Positions 1 through 11,680 are shown, numbered from the stretch's first letter. The stretch is 64,000 bases of DNA from Bacillus sp. V5-8f (GCF_002863565.1 NZ_PGUW01000024.1:124001-188000); one strand, 5' to 3'. A program made the numbers and translations. Notes: generated by a model not told the origin, from the letters alone.

Positions 1-287
1 TGATCCATATGAAAAGTTCTGCCATTTGAAATGGAGATTTGGACGTCCTGGATTTTCAGCTTTTTTTCTGTTTCTTCATTTAACCGTTCAAAATCCTCTT
101 CCCAGATATCATTTTTATCACTCAGATTTTTAATTAACTTTTGTTGTTCGTTAATCTTTTGGATTTGTTTTTCCTGCATAACTCCGTACATGAATAAGAA
201 AACGAACCAGCTGATTACCGCACCAATAACTACCCCGGAAAAAAAACGCAACCATGTGCGGACATGATGATATTGCGGTACCCTCAT
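1..287 (-). CDS. ytrI: Sporulation membrane protein YtrI (3' part cut by window edge)
   Basis: Only the N-terminal 95 codons are present; the gene runs off the left edge. Translation begins MRVPQYHHVRTWLRFF, followed by one hydrophobic segment at about residues 14-35 and then a Lys/Glu-rich stretch that looks like a coiled coil, the usual YtrI layout (single-pass membrane protein needed for efficient sporulation in B. subtilis). The start ATG overlaps the stop of ytrH in an ATGA arrangement, so the two are translationally coupled. Family call rests on the N-terminal motif plus synteny with ytrH and dnaE. Confidence 0.85.
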   Translation of the reverse strand, partial: MRVPQYHHVRTWLRFFSGVVIGAVISWFVFLFMYGVMQEKQIQKINEQQKLIKNLSDKNDIWEEDFERLNEETEKKLKIQDVQISISNGRTFHMD

Positions 288-619
288 GGCGATATATAAT
301 CCTGCGTCAGCCAGTTTATCAACTGTGCCCCTGTTTGTGCCCCTCCCATCGCGGAGAGGATCATCAGGAACTGCTTTACAATGTCCTTTGTTTCCCCATT
401 AAAAAACCCGCGTTCGAAAGAATAGACGGTATCAAAAGTACCGCCGATTGCCGCTATTATCGCCCAGATTCGTAATGAGTCCGACAACCTGAAGATTGCT
501 GTGAGCGGCGCCTGCCCGGTAAAAAACGCAGCCAGTCCTCCCATTAAAGAGCCGCCTAGCAACAATCCAAGCGATGTGAAATAGCTGTTAATAAAAGCAG
601 GAAAGAAAGCTTCATTCAT
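284..619 (-). CDS. ytrH: Sporulation protein YtrH
   Basis: A 111-residue, very hydrophobic protein starting MNEAFFPAFINSYFTSLG with several membrane segments rich in Gly/Ala. YtrH is a forespore-engulfment-stage membrane protein in B. subtilis; its biochemical role is unknown. I chose the ATG at 619 because an AAGAGG Shine-Dalgarno lies 9 nt upstream; an in-frame ATG 9 nt further out sits directly on that motif, and the longer 132-residue reading has no supporting signal. It is the first gene of the leftward ytrH-ytrI pair and diverges from dnaE. Confidence 0.88.
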   Translation of the reverse strand: MNEAFFPAFINSYFTSLGLLLGGSLMGGLAAFFTGQAPLTAIFRLSDSLRIWAIIAAIGGTFDTVYSFERGFFNGETKDIVKQFLMILSAMGGAQTGAQLINWLTQDYISP

Positions 620-659
620 CCTGATCATCCTCTTGTTTAAAAATATTAGCCTATAATTA

Positions 660-688
660 TATATATGGACAAACTTCGTCACATATGA
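660..688 (-). promoter_or_regulatory. Candidate sigma-E promoter of ytrH-ytrI
   Basis: On the minus strand a TCATATG -35-like element (682-688) is followed after 14 nt by CATATATA (660-667), close to the sigma-E -10 consensus CATACAHT. It sits about 40 nt upstream of the ytrH start. ytrHI is known to be a sigma-E (mother-cell) operon in B. subtilis; the site assignment here is by eye. Confidence 0.5.
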
Positions 689-796
689 ATTTTCCGCTTT
701 ACACAGAAATGATGCAAAAAGAGAACATATTTTCTTTTTTTGCGGTTAAGTCCTATAATAAAACAAAAGAAAGCCTTATAAGGGTGGGAGAAAAAA

Positions 797-3700
797 GTGT
801 TTATCCATCTCCATGTACAAAGCGCGTATAGTTTGTTGTCAAGCACCGTTAAAATAGACGAGCTGGTGTCACAGGCAAAGGCCAATCGTTTCTCGGCAGT
901 CGCCCTAACCGACAGGAATGTAATGTACGGTTCTATTTATTTTTATAAAGAATGCAAAAAGCAAGGCATAAAACCAATTATCGGATTACTGGCCGATGTT
1001 CTTTCCGAGCAAGAAGAGCCATATCCGCTTATTTTACTGGCAAGGAATAATGAAGGGTACCAAAATCTATTGAAGATTAGCAGTGTAATTAAAACGAAAT
1101 CGACAGCCGGGATCCCCCTAAAATGGCTAGGTCCCTATTCAAAAGGGCTTATTGCCATATCGCCGGGGGCCGCGGGAAGGATTGAAAGTTTTCTAACACA
1201 CGGGGAATTTGAGCAGGCAAAAGAAACCGCGCAATTATACGAAAGCATTTTCGGAACGAATTCTTTCTATCTTTCTATTCAGCGCATGCCTGACTCCGCA
1301 GAAAACATGGAATCTCCCATGATTCGCCTTTCTCAAGAAACAGGTATCCCCCTGGTGGCTACCAATCCTGTTTTCTACTTAAACAAGGAGGATGCGCTAG
1401 CAAGGCAAGTACTTGAAGCTGTAAAAAATGGGGAAAAATTGTCTGACTATAATCAGAACGATTCGCAAGCAGGGGAGAATTACCTGAAAACAGGCAAGGA
1501 AATGGCCGAACTATTCCGGGACTTACCTGATTTATTGGAAAATACACTGAAAATATCCCAGGAATGTGATGTTGATATACAGTTTAACCGCCCATTGCTG
1601 CCAAAGTACCCGGTGGAAAATGGCAAAACAGCCGATGAGCTGCTAAAGGAAGTTTGCTTGGGTGGGCTAAAAAAGAGATATACCAATCCATCAGCAGGAC
1701 ATTTGGAAAGATTGCAATATGAGCTGTTAGTCATCAAAAAAATGAATTTCAGTGACTATTTTCTTATTGTCTGGGATTTTATGAGATATGCACGAAAAAA
1801 AGGCATCCTGACAGGGCCGGGAAGGGGGTCAGCAGCTGGTTCCATTGTAGCGTATGTGCTGGAAATTACCGATGTCGATCCAATCGAGCATAATCTGTTA
1901 TTTGAACGGTTCCTCAATCCTGAACGCATAAGCATGCCGGATATTGATATCGATTTCCCTGACAATCGGAGGGAGGAAGTCATTTCCTACGTTGCCGCGA
2001 AGTACGGAGAACTTCACGTAGCACAGATTATCACGTTTGGCACTTTTGCTGCTAAAGCAGCGGTCCGCGATACCGGTCGCGCCTTTGGTTTGAATGCCAA
2101 GGAACAAGAAAGGCTGTCCAGGATGATACCATCCCGTTTAGGAACCACCCTAAAGGACGCTTTTAAAGAGTCAAACGCGTTAAGGGAGTTTGTAAATGCG
2201 AGTCAATTAAACCAGGCTCTTTTTGAAACAGCGTTAAAACTCGAAGGGCTTCCTCGCCATACCTCCACCCATGCCGCAGGTGTAGTAATCAGCGACCTGC
2301 CGCTTACGGAAATTATTGCAATTCAACAAGGGCACGAAGGCATTCACCTCACGCAATTTCCGATGGATCTTCTTGAGGAACTGGGGCTTTTGAAAATGGA
2401 CTTTCTAGGTCTTAGGAACTTGACACTGATAGAGAATATTGTATCCAGCATCCGAAAAGGAACAGGACAAAAAGTTGATTCAGGATCGATCCCATTAGAC
2501 GACATGAAAACATTCCAGCTGTTAGGTAAAGGGGATACAACAGGGGTCTTCCAGCTGGAATCGGAGGGGATAAGGAAAGTGCTCATGCAGTTGGCCCCTA
2601 CGCGATTTGAAGATATCGTCGCGGTGAACGCCCTTTATCGCCCAGGACCGATGGAGAATATTCCCTTATTTATTGACCGGAAGCACGGCCTGAAACCAAT
2701 AGATTACCTGCATCCGGACTTACAGCCTATTTTAGAGGATACTTATGGAGTAATCGTCTACCAGGAGCAAATCATGCAAATTGCCTCCAAAATGGCCGGG
2801 TTTACGCTGGGGGAAGCGGATTTGCTTCGCCGTGCCGTCTCCAAGAAAAAGAAAGACGTCCTTGACAGGGAGAGGGAGCATTTTGTAAACGGGGCGAGGA
2901 AACAGGGCTATCCACCGGAACTTGCTAATCAAGTTTATGATAGTATCGTGCGGTTCGCTAATTATGGTTTTAACCGCAGCCACGCGGTAGCCTATAGCTT
3001 TATTGCTTACCAGCTTGCATTTTTAAAAGCACATTTCCCAAAATTTTTCATGGCTTCCTTGCTGACCTCTGTCATAGGCAATGAAGATAAAATCTCCCAG
3101 TATGTCAGCGAAACAAAGAATAAAGGCATCTCTGTCCTTTCGCCGTCAATCAACAAAAGCGGATTTGCATTCCAGGCAGAACAGGATGGAATCCGGTTTA
3201 GCCTAGGTGCGATAAAAGGAATCGGTGGTACCGCACTGAAAGAAATATTCGAGGCAAGAAGGCAAAAAAAGTTTACGGACTTATTCGATTTTTGCCTTCG
3301 GGTATCAAGCAAAGCCGTAAATAGGAAAATACTAGAGGCGCTCATCCATTCAGGAGCCTTTGATGAATTTGGAGAGGACCGGGCAACCCTGCTTGCAAGC
3401 CTTGATGTCGCACTGAGCCATGCAGAACTAGTGAAACCCGAAGATGGCAGTTTCGACTTATTTGGGCCGGATGAGTTTTCACTAAAGCCTAAATATGTGG
3501 AGGTAGAACCAATTCGGATGGAGGATAAGCTATATTTCGAAAAAAGCGTACTAGGCCTTTATTTATCCAATCATCCGGTAGCTTCTTACAGAAAGATCTT
3601 TCAATATTTTGGGGCAACGTCAATTGACAATGCTCTAGTAAAGGCAGAAAATAAGGCTCTTTTGGCAGTGTACATTACCTCCTTTAAAGGCATACGTACC

Positions 3701-4153
3701 AAAAAGGGTGAAGCAATGGCTTTCTTGTCAGGGAGTGATGAAACAGGCGATCTTGATGCAGTTGTTTTTCCGAATGTTTATAAAAACCACATGGCGCTTC
3801 TAAATGCCGGGAATATCGTCATGTTCAGCGGGTCGATAGAGAAGAGGGACAGCAAAAAGCAATTGATTGTCCAGGAAGTATACTCTCTTGAACGGTTGAA
3901 AGAAATGATGGAAGAAAAGAACTCTCGCCTGTTTATAAAAATCGAAAGGGATAAACAGACTCCATCAAATTTAAAACGGATCAAACAAGCGCTATTCCAG
4001 TACAGAGGAACAACGAAAGTCATGCTTTATTATGAAAGGGAAGACAGGTATGTACAGCTGTCTTTAGAGGACTGGGTTTCACCGTCACCGGAACTTTTAG
4101 CGAAATTGTCGGCAATTACCGGAGCAGGAAACGTTGTGTTAAAACAAGATTAA
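797..4153 (+). CDS. dnaE: DNA polymerase III subunit alpha, DnaE type
   Basis: 1118-residue replicative polymerase. In Bacillus, DnaE extends RNA primers with DNA before handing over to PolC. Order of domains: N-terminal PHP domain beginning FIHLHVQSAYSLL, palm with the catalytic acidic motif PDIDIDFPD near residue 380, fingers with the YGFNRSHAVAYS motif, helix-hairpin-helix region near 800, and a C-terminal OB fold. It lacks the exonuclease insertion of PolC. Length matches the B. subtilis DnaE family. The start is GTG, preceded by a GGGTGGGAG ribosome-binding region. The gene diverges from ytrH. Confidence 0.97.
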   Translation: MFIHLHVQSAYSLLSSTVKIDELVSQAKANRFSAVALTDRNVMYGSIYFYKECKKQGIKPIIGLLADVLSEQEEPYPLILLARNNEGYQNLLKISSVIKTKSTAGIPLKWLGPYSKGLIAISPGAAGRIESFLTHGEFEQAKETAQLYESIFGTNSFYLSIQRMPDSAENMESPMIRLSQETGIPLVATNPVFYLNKEDALARQVLEAVKNGEKLSDYNQNDSQAGENYLKTGKEMAELFRDLPDLLENTLKISQECDVDIQFNRPLLPKYPVENGKTADELLKEVCLGGLKKRYTNPSAGHLERLQYELLVIKKMNFSDYFLIVWDFMRYARKKGILTGPGRGSAAGSIVAYVLEITDVDPIEHNLLFERFLNPERISMPDIDIDFPDNRREEVISYVAAKYGELHVAQIITFGTFAAKAAVRDTGRAFGLNAKEQERLSRMIPSRLGTTLKDAFKESNALREFVNASQLNQALFETALKLEGLPRHTSTHAAGVVISDLPLTEIIAIQQGHEGIHLTQFPMDLLEELGLLKMDFLGLRNLTLIENIVSSIRKGTGQKVDSGSIPLDDMKTFQLLGKGDTTGVFQLESEGIRKVLMQLAPTRFEDIVAVNALYRPGPMENIPLFIDRKHGLKPIDYLHPDLQPILEDTYGVIVYQEQIMQIASKMAGFTLGEADLLRRAVSKKKKDVLDREREHFVNGARKQGYPPELANQVYDSIVRFANYGFNRSHAVAYSFIAYQLAFLKAHFPKFFMASLLTSVIGNEDKISQYVSETKNKGISVLSPSINKSGFAFQAEQDGIRFSLGAIKGIGGTALKEIFEARRQKKFTDLFDFCLRVSSKAVNRKILEALIHSGAFDEFGEDRATLLASLDVALSHAELVKPEDGSFDLFGPDEFSLKPKYVEVEPIRMEDKLYFEKSVLGLYLSNHPVASYRKIFQYFGATSIDNALVKAENKALLAVYITSFKGIRTKKGEAMAFLSGSDETGDLDAVVFPNVYKNHMALLNAGNIVMFSGSIEKRDSKKQLIVQEVYSLERLKEMMEEKNSRLFIKIERDKQTPSNLKRIKQALFQYRGTTKVMLYYEREDRYVQLSLEDWVSPSPELLAKLSAITGAGNVVLKQD

Positions 4154-4268
4154 TTGTTCACAAATAGTCCAATTATGTTATAGTTGAAAGAAGGCCATCG
4201 TGGTCTGACCACTTTTTGTGACGAATGGTAAAACCATCTTGTTTTGGAAAAACCCAAGGAGTGAACAC

Positions 4269-4790
4269 ATTCTCATTTAGAGAAGAAGCGTTGCATATGC
4301 ACAAGACACATCAAAGGAAGCTTGAAACAGTTTCTAAGGTTCCGGTAAGGAATGCCGTCGATTTAAGCATTGCATACTCACCGGGTGTGGCTGAGCCATG
4401 TAAAGAAACATATGAGCCCTAAATGTTTTATGACTACACGATGAAGGGCCATACGATAGCAGTTGTTTCTGACGGGACAGCTGTGCTTGGACTTGGCAAT
4501 ATCTGGCCTAAAGCAGCCATGCCGTTAATGGAGGGTAAATCGGTGCTGTTTAAAAGCTTTGCTGGTGTCGCTGCTTTTCCAATATGTCTAAAAACGACGG
4601 ATGTGGATAAAATTGTAGATACCGTTAAGCTGCCCGAACTGACATTCGGCGGAGTCAACCTTTAGGAAAATGCTGCCCCCAATTGCTTCATCATTGAAGA
4701 CCGGTTAAAAGAGGAAATGAATATATCTGTATTCCATGATGATTAACATGGAACAGCAATCGTTACTGTTGCAGGCCTAGTAAACAGCCA
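4269..4790 (+). pseudogene. Decayed malic enzyme gene (ytsJ-like), 5' part only
   Basis: The frame reads FREEALHMHKTHQRKLE...AYSPGVAEPCKETYEP, then YDYTMKGHTIAVVSDGTAVL and FHDD-HGTAIVTVAGLVNS, which follows the N-terminal ~170 residues of NADP-type malic enzyme (oxidative decarboxylation of malate to pyruvate). The original start is lost (ATT where ATG is expected after AAGGAGTGAACAC), three in-frame stops occur at 4420-4422, 4663-4665 and 4744-4746, and the C-terminal half is missing. The slot between dnaE and the accDA regulator is where Bacillus genomes carry an intact malic enzyme. Substitutions such as Gln to stop before HGTA show genuine decay rather than one sequencing error. Confidence 0.9.
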
Positions 4791-4885
4791 TGGAAACAGG
4801 TGTCACCAGGCGTCAGGTAAACCCTGAGGACGTAATGGGAAAAACAAGAAAGCTTGCGATTATTAGAAAAAGCGAGTGATGCAGA

Positions 4886-5515
4886 TTGATTCATTCCAAT
4901 CCATCTTCGAAAATATATTTGAATATTGTCGAGAAGCTGAGGAATATGATAGACACGGATGGGCTTTTGCCCGGCGATAAAATACCTTCAGAAAGGGAGC
5001 TCGCGGAGCGCCTGAATGTTGGACGTTCTTCTGTCCGAGAGGCTTTGAGGGCATTAGAGCTTCTTGGTCTTATTGAAACGCGCAGGGGAGAAGGTACCTT
5101 TATAAAAGATTTTCAGGAGCATAGGCTGGTTGAACTCTTGGGAGCATTTTTTCTGCAGAATCCACAAATCCAGGGCAATTTATTGGAAACAAAATACTTG
5201 ATAGAAATGGACTGCCTTAGAACAATCATTACCTCTTGTTCCGACTCGGAGGTGGAGATGCTCCTAAACTGGGTGGTACAGAGGAGTTTTGATGATGAAT
5301 CATTCTTTCAAAAGATCGCGGAAGTGAACCGTAACAAGCTATTGGAAAGAATATGGCGCATCATCAACAGTTATGCAAAAGCATCAGATTTTCCTTCGCA
5401 AGCAATGATACATGAAGAATACATAAATTTGATTTACGCATTAAAGGAACGGAATGAACAAAAAGTCCATACCATATACAACAATATTATTAGAAATCTG
5501 TCGGTGGATACCTGA
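4886..5515 (+). CDS. GntR/FadR-family transcriptional regulator
   Basis: 209 residues. N-terminal winged-helix domain contains the family signature GDKIPSERELAERLNVGRSSVREALRAL in shortened form (about residues 32-60), followed by an all-helical FCD-type effector domain. The start is TTG with a weak GAGTGATG motif upstream; no ATG is available without running into the domain. It lies between the malic enzyme remnant and accD, where many Bacillus genomes place a FadR-like GntR gene. The effector is unknown; control of the neighbouring malic enzyme or accDA is an inference from position. Confidence 0.85.
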   Translation: MIHSNPSSKIYLNIVEKLRNMIDTDGLLPGDKIPSERELAERLNVGRSSVREALRALELLGLIETRRGEGTFIKDFQEHRLVELLGAFFLQNPQIQGNLLETKYLIEMDCLRTIITSCSDSEVEMLLNWVVQRSFDDESFFQKIAEVNRNKLLERIWRIINSYAKASDFPSQAMIHEEYINLIYALKERNEQKVHTIYNNIIRNLSVDT

Positions 5516-5607
5516 CATGTTTTTACACGTTTTTTACTTGTTTTCTGATAGAGTATTGGACAAGCATTTAGCGCCATTAACAATAAATGGCAAAGGGAGG
5601 TTTCATC

Positions 5608-6474
5608 TTGCTTAAAGAGCTATTTACAAAATCGAAAAAGAAGAAATACGCTACGATTCCTTCTGAACGGGATAAGCAGGATGTACCCGAAGGAATTATG
5701 ACAAAATGCCCGAACTGTAAAAAAATCATGTATACAAAGGAAGTAACCAAGAATTTGAAGGTATGCCTGCATTGTAGGCATCATTTTACGATGACGGCTC
5801 ATGAAAGAATTGACAGCCTGTTTGAACCGGGCAGCTTCACCGAACTGGATGAAGGGCTAACATCGGCCAATCCACTTAATTTTCCTGGCTATATGGAGAA
5901 ACTTGAAAAGGACCGAGTGAATTCGGGGCTTAACGAAGCCGTCGTCACTGGCGTCGGAACAATCGGTGCTAATGAGGTAGCTGTGGCAATCATGGATTCC
6001 CGGTTCCGGATGGGAAGCATGGGTTCGGTCGTGGGTGAGAAAATAACTCGTGCAATTGAAAAGGCAAGGGAATTACGAATCCCATTCCTGATTTTTACTG
6101 CCTCTGGAGGGGCAAGAATGCAGGAGGGTGTACTCAGCCTTATGCAAATGGCAAAGACAAGCGCCGCACTAAAAATGTTCAGTGATGAAGGCGGTCTAAT
6201 CATCTCTATCATGACTCATCCCACTACAGGCGGTGTTTCTGCAAGCTTTGCTTCTTTGGGCGATATTAATTTAGCTGAGCCGGGTGCATTAATCGGGTTT
6301 GCCGGCAGAAGAATCATTGAACAAACAATCAGGGAAGAGCTTCCGGAAGATTTCCAGACAGCGGAGTTCTTATTGAAGCACGGCCAGCTTGATGCTGTGG
6401 TTTCTAGATTGGAAATGAAGGAAAAACTGATCAATATTCTGGAAATCCATGTTCCGGGTGGTGAATGGGTATGA
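5608..6474 (+). CDS. accD: Acetyl-CoA carboxylase, carboxyltransferase subunit beta
   Basis: Beta half of the carboxyltransferase that makes malonyl-CoA, the first committed step of fatty-acid synthesis. A four-cysteine zinc ribbon (CPNCKK ... CLHCRH, about residues 32-55) is followed by a crotonase-fold core with [10 protein letters not shown] and [20 protein letters not shown] at 5608 is taken as the start because AAAGGGAGG lies 7 nt upstream and the protein then begins LLKELFTK like other Bacillus AccD; the ATG at 5587 has no ribosome-binding site. The stop overlaps the accA start. Confidence 0.96.
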   Translation: MLKELFTKSKKKKYATIPSERDKQDVPEGIMTKCPNCKKIMYTKEVTKNLKVCLHCRHHFTMTAHERIDSLFEPGSFTELDEGLTSANPLNFPGYMEKLEKDRVNSGLNEAVVTGVGTIGANEVAVAIMDSRFRMGSMGSVVGEKITRAIEKARELRIPFLIFTASGGARMQEGVLSLMQMAKTSAALKMFSDEGGLIISIMTHPTTGGVSASFASLGDINLAEPGALIGFAGRRIIEQTIREELPEDFQTAEFLLKHGQLDAVVSRLEMKEKLINILEIHVPGGEWV

Positions 6475-7448
6475 TAGGTGAATTGGAATTTGAACGTCCA
6501 ATTATAGACCTTCGAAAAAAGATCGATGAATTAAGGGAAATAACAAAAGATGCTGAAGTCGATTTATCGGATGAAATAGAAAAGCTGGAAAAGAGACTTG
6601 AAAAGCTAGAGACAGACATTTATGAAAATATGAAGCCTTGGGATCGGGTACAGGTAGCGAGGCATCCGGCCAGGCCAACCACTCTCGACTATATCTCCCA
6701 CCTGTTTACTGATTTCTTTCAGCTGCACGGTGACAGGCATTACGGGGATGATGAAGCAATTGTCGGCGGGATTGCAAAGTTTGAAGGGTATCCTGTTACG
6801 GTCATTGGCCATCAAAGGGGCAAGGATACAAAGGAAAATCTACTCCGGAATTTTGGAATGCCGCATCCTGAGGGCTATAGAAAGGCATTGAGGCTAATGA
6901 AGCAGGCTGAGAAATTCAACCGGCCAGTCATTTGCTTTATTGACACAAAAGGCGCTTATCCCGGCAAAGCGGCTGAAGAACGCGGCCAAAGTGAAGCGAT
7001 TGCCAAAAACCTTTTCGAAATGGCAGGCTTAACAGTTCCTATCGTTTGTATTGTCATTGGAGAAGGCGGTAGCGGCGGCGCTCTTGCTCTTGGCGTCGGT
7101 GATAGAATTCACATGCTGGAAAATTCCACATATTCCGTGATTTCTCCGGAAGGGGCAGCAGCTTTGTTATGGAAGGACTCCACACAGGCGAAACGTGCTG
7201 CCGAAACAATGAAAATAACCGCTCCTGACCTGAAAGGGCTTGGAGTCGTCGATGAAGTTATTCCAGAGGAAAAAGGCGGTGCCCACCGGAATGTTCAAAA
7301 ACAGTCAGATGCCATACGCACTGTTTTAAAGAAATCACTGGATGAGCTTCTTGTGTTGAACCGTGAAGAGCTAATAAACCAACGATATTTAAAATTCAAA
7401 CAAATTGGGGAATTCTCGTTAGAAAAGGAATTTTCCAGGGTAAAATAA
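6471..7448 (+). CDS. accA: Acetyl-CoA carboxylase, carboxyltransferase subunit alpha
   Basis: Alpha half of the carboxyltransferase, partner of AccD. A helical N-terminus ([17 protein letters not shown]) precedes the crotonase-fold domain with [30 protein letters not shown] and [13 protein letters not shown] use ATG 6471, which overlaps the accD stop as ATGA and has GGTGGTGA at a proper distance; ATG 6465 (two residues longer) touches that motif and is less likely. Co-transcribed and translationally coupled with accD. Confidence 0.95.
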   Translation: MIGELEFERPIIDLRKKIDELREITKDAEVDLSDEIEKLEKRLEKLETDIYENMKPWDRVQVARHPARPTTLDYISHLFTDFFQLHGDRHYGDDEAIVGGIAKFEGYPVTVIGHQRGKDTKENLLRNFGMPHPEGYRKALRLMKQAEKFNRPVICFIDTKGAYPGKAAEERGQSEAIAKNLFEMAGLTVPIVCIVIGEGGSGGALALGVGDRIHMLENSTYSVISPEGAAALLWKDSTQAKRAAETMKITAPDLKGLGVVDEVIPEEKGGAHRNVQKQSDAIRTVLKKSLDELLVLNREELINQRYLKFKQIGEFSLEKEFSRVK

Positions 7449-7479
7449 ACGTGTTGCCAATTTGGCGCACGTTTTTTTT
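7449..7479 (+). terminator. Terminator after accDA
   Basis: Imperfect hairpin AACGTG-TTGCCA / TGGCGCACGTT followed by a run of eight T. Confidence 0.75.
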
Positions 7480-8800
<1,321 letters not shown>

Positions 8801-8979
8801 GTCCACAGCATAAGGAAGGTTTCAATAGAGTTACATCGCATGACTGAAACAGGAGATTTGTGAGGGTGTGGGTAACGCAGGAGAAGACATAAGGGCCTTC
8901 CTTCCCTGTGTCCTGATTTATGTGGATAAGAAACCTGATTGCAAAAAAGTGTCAAAAGAAAGAACTGGAGGTAACGAAC

Positions 8980-10740
8980 ATGCGCAAGACTAAAATTGTT
9001 TGTACGATCGGGCCTGCAAGTGAAAGCTTGGAGAAATTGACTCAACTTATCGATGCTGGGATGAATGTATCAAGATTAAATTTCTCGCATGGCAGCCATG
9101 AAGAGCATGGAAACAGAATTTCCAACATTCGAGAAGTAGTACAGAAGACCGGTAAGCAGGTTGCAATTCTTTTGGATACAAAAGGCCCGGAAATTCGTAC
9201 GCATAACATGGTAAATGATGCGATCGAGTTAGTGGCAGGAAATGAAGTCATTGTATCGATGGAAGAAGTGATGGGTACTCCTGAGAAATTTTCAATTACA
9301 TATGAAGGACTTATAGATGATGTCAATATCGGATCAAGAATCCTATTGGATGACGGATTGATTGGGCTTGATGTTATCGGGATAGATCGTGACCACAACG
9401 AAATAAAGACAAAAATCCTTAATAGCGGAACGCTTAAAAATAAAAAAGGTGTCAATGTACCTGGTGTATCGGTAAAACTGCCTGGGATTACAGAAAAGGA
9501 TGCTCAGGATATCATTTTTGGAATCGAGCAGGGGATTGACTTCATTGCTGCATCCTTTGTCCGACGCGCTTCGGATGTACTGGAAATTCGTGAACTTTTG
9601 GAACAGCATGGTGCGTCACATATTCAAATCATTCCGAAGATCGAGAACCAGGAGGGTGTGGATAACATTGATGAAATCCTTGAGGTTTCCGATGGATTAA
9701 TGGTTGCTCGCGGAGATTTAGGTGTGGAAATCCCTGCAGAAGAAGTGCCTTTGGTGCAAAAGCAATTGATTAAGAAGTGCAATATACTTGGGAAGCCTGT
9801 AATTACAGCTACACAAATGCTCGATTCCATGCAACGAAACCCGCGTCCTACCCGTGCGGAAGCAAGTGACGTAGCAAATGCCATTTTCGACGGTACAGAT
9901 GCAATTATGCTCTCAGGAGAAACAGCTGCCGGTTCCTATCCGGTGGAAGCTGTCCAAACAATGCATAATATCGCTTCCCGTGCTGAAAGTGCGTTAAATC
10001 ACAAAGACCTTCTTTCAGACAGAAGCAAGGATAATGGACATAATGTTACAGATGCAATTAGCCAATCGGTAGCCCACACCGCGTTGAACCTGGATGTAGC
10101 CGCCATCATTGCCCCAACTGAAAGCGGCCATACTCCGAGAATGATCTCGAAATATCGTCCTAAGGCTCCGATTATTGCTGTTACTTCGAAAGAACATGTA
10201 TCAAGAAGGCTTGCACTTGTTTGGGGGGTATATCCTCAAATAGGAATGGAAGCCACCACGACTGACGAAATGCTTGAATCTGCAATCGACTCAAGCTTAA
10301 GCTGTGAACTTGTGAACCATGGGGATCTAGTAGTGATTACGGCAGGAGTGCCGGTAGGGGAAACGGGAACAACTAACCTTATGAAAATTCATGTTCTGGG
10401 AGAAACTTTGTTAAAAGCACAAGGAATCGGCAGAAAGACTGCAAAAGGGAATGTAGTGATAGCAAAGACGGCTGCGGAAGCTAACCAAAGGGTTACTGAA
10501 GGTTCTGTCCTTGTTACAATCGCATCAGATAAGGATATGATGCCTGCGCTTGAAAAATGTGCAGCGCTCATAACAGAAGAAGGCGGCCTGACAAGCCATG
10601 CTGCAGTTGTCGGGATTAATCTCGGTATACCGGTCATTGTAGGCGCCGAGAATGCCACTTCTGTTTTGAAGGATGGACAAAGCATTACGGTGGATGCAAG
10701 CCGTGGTATTATCTACAACGGACATGCGAATGTTTTGTAA
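8980..10740 (+). CDS. pyk: Pyruvate kinase with C-terminal PEP-utiliser domain
   Basis: 586 residues. Converts PEP and ADP to pyruvate and ATP. The catalytic barrel starts [16 protein letters not shown] and includes the active-site helix motif [17 protein letters not shown] and the [12 protein letters not shown] loop. Residues beyond about 475 form the extra domain typical of Bacillus enzymes, homologous to the PEP-synthase swivelling domain, with [13 protein letters not shown] near 540. ATG 8980 has CTGGAGGTAAC upstream; the longer reading from 8920 is unsupported. Probably co-transcribed with pfkA across a 179-nt gap. Confidence 0.97.
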   Translation: MRKTKIVCTIGPASESLEKLTQLIDAGMNVSRLNFSHGSHEEHGNRISNIREVVQKTGKQVAILLDTKGPEIRTHNMVNDAIELVAGNEVIVSMEEVMGTPEKFSITYEGLIDDVNIGSRILLDDGLIGLDVIGIDRDHNEIKTKILNSGTLKNKKGVNVPGVSVKLPGITEKDAQDIIFGIEQGIDFIAASFVRRASDVLEIRELLEQHGASHIQIIPKIENQEGVDNIDEILEVSDGLMVARGDLGVEIPAEEVPLVQKQLIKKCNILGKPVITATQMLDSMQRNPRPTRAEASDVANAIFDGTDAIMLSGETAAGSYPVEAVQTMHNIASRAESALNHKDLLSDRSKDNGHNVTDAISQSVAHTALNLDVAAIIAPTESGHTPRMISKYRPKAPIIAVTSKEHVSRRLALVWGVYPQIGMEATTTDEMLESAIDSSLSCELVNHGDLVVITAGVPVGETGTTNLMKIHVLGETLLKAQGIGRKTAKGNVVIAKTAAEANQRVTEGSVLVTIASDKDMMPALEKCAALITEEGGLTSHAAVVGINLGIPVIVGAENATSVLKDGQSITVDASRGIIYNGHANVL

Positions 10741-10771
10741 CATCTTTTAGAAATAGACAGCTTACCTGGAC

Positions 10772-10916
10772 TTCCACAGGACAAGGAAGACTTCGTAGCA
10801 TCGCACGAAGGAAAGCGTAGCTTTTCGAGGATGCGGTGATGTCAACGTTTTCCACAGGACAGGGAACTCTGCGGAAGCGATACATTGCACGAAGGAAAGC
10901 ATAGCTTTTTCGTAGA
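10772..10916. repeat. Two imperfect tandem copies of an intergenic repeat
   Basis: Copy 1 (about 10772-10836) and copy 2 (about 10850-10916) share TTCCACAGGACA, then CACGAAGGAAAGC(G/A)TAGCTTTT, with variable middles. Both are G/C-richer than the flanks and non-coding in all frames. The style resembles short dispersed intergenic repeats of Bacillaceae; no protein gene is linked to it. It lies between pyk and fxsA, within a 389-nt gene-free stretch. Confidence 0.75.
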
Positions 10917-10998
10917 CGTGCCAGTTGTTAGTCGACGTTCATTATTACAGGCGATTGTGATTTTCTTGACAGATAAGAAAGTATAAAAATTTGGTGTG

Positions 10999-11027
10999 CC
11001 ACAGTTTGCGTAACTGTGGTCTTTTTT
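10999..11027 (+). terminator. Terminator downstream of pyk repeats
   Basis: CCACAGTT - loop TGCGT - AACTGTGG, followed by TCTTTTTTT. It probably ends the pfkA-pyk transcript beyond the repeat block. Confidence 0.85.
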
Positions 11028-11129
11028 TACTCTTTGGCATGGTAACGAATATTAGAATGATCTTCGCTGATTGCTGTATAATGGTTAGCACAGGCACTTT
11101 CTATTTTTGGTTCACGCTGGAGGTATAAA

Positions 11130-11516
11130 ATGAAATATTTTTTGTTGTTATTGATTGCACTTCCTACGGTTGAGATATCAGTATTACTACTCAGCGGACG
11201 AACAATAGGGTTCTGGCCGACGCTTGCACTTATGATAGCTACGGGAGTAATCGGCACATACCTGGCAAAGCAACAGGGACTTGAAACCCTAAGGAAGGCC
11301 CAGGAGCAAATGAGATATGGACAGGTACCTGGAAATGCCCTGCTCGATGGAATCTGTGTTCTGGTTGGAGGGACACTGCTATTGACTCCAGGCTTCGTGA
11401 CTGATATTTTCGGGCTGTTTTTATTGCTGCCGCCCACCCGGAACATTATCAAACCGATGCTGCTTAAATGGATAAGAAATAGGATTAATAAGGGAAATAT
11501 CACAATCATTAGATAA
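11130..11516 (+). CDS. fxsA: FxsA family membrane protein
   Basis: 128 residues with three to four hydrophobic segments and the family motifs at LPTVEISVLLLSGRTIGFW, GLETLRKAQEQM and GTLLLTPGFVTDIFG. FxsA proteins are inner-membrane proteins; the E. coli member, when overproduced, relieves phage T7 exclusion by F plasmids, and the normal function is unknown. ATG 11130 follows GCTGGAGGTATAAA. A TATAAT box at 11077-11082 may belong to its own promoter. Position downstream of pyk is conserved in Bacillus (ytzA). Confidence 0.9.
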   Translation: MKYFLLLLIALPTVEISVLLLSGRTIGFWPTLALMIATGVIGTYLAKQQGLETLRKAQEQMRYGQVPGNALLDGICVLVGGTLLLTPGFVTDIFGLFLLLPPTRNIIKPMLLKWIRNRINKGNITIIR

Positions 11517-11520
11517 ATAT

Positions 11521-11558
11521 CGACCTGGCTTAAGAAAATAGCCGGGTCGTTTTTTTTG
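11521..11558 (+). terminator. Terminator after fxsA
   Basis: CGACCTGGCT - loop - AGCCGGGTCG followed by eight T. Confidence 0.92.
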
Positions 11559-11680
11559 ACTAAACGTACTGTTCTAATACAGAATTTTATCTTTTTTATT
11601 TCTACGTACCACTAAAACGTTGATGTACCAAGGTTTGTGAGCGTTCAATAAATTTATTTTTCGGAATTGTTAGAAAAGTA

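Noticed and set aside
4225..4665. Two separate small proteins after dnaE (65 and 80 residues)
   Set aside because: They are consecutive pieces of one malic enzyme frame separated by an in-frame stop, so they are annotated as one pseudogene.
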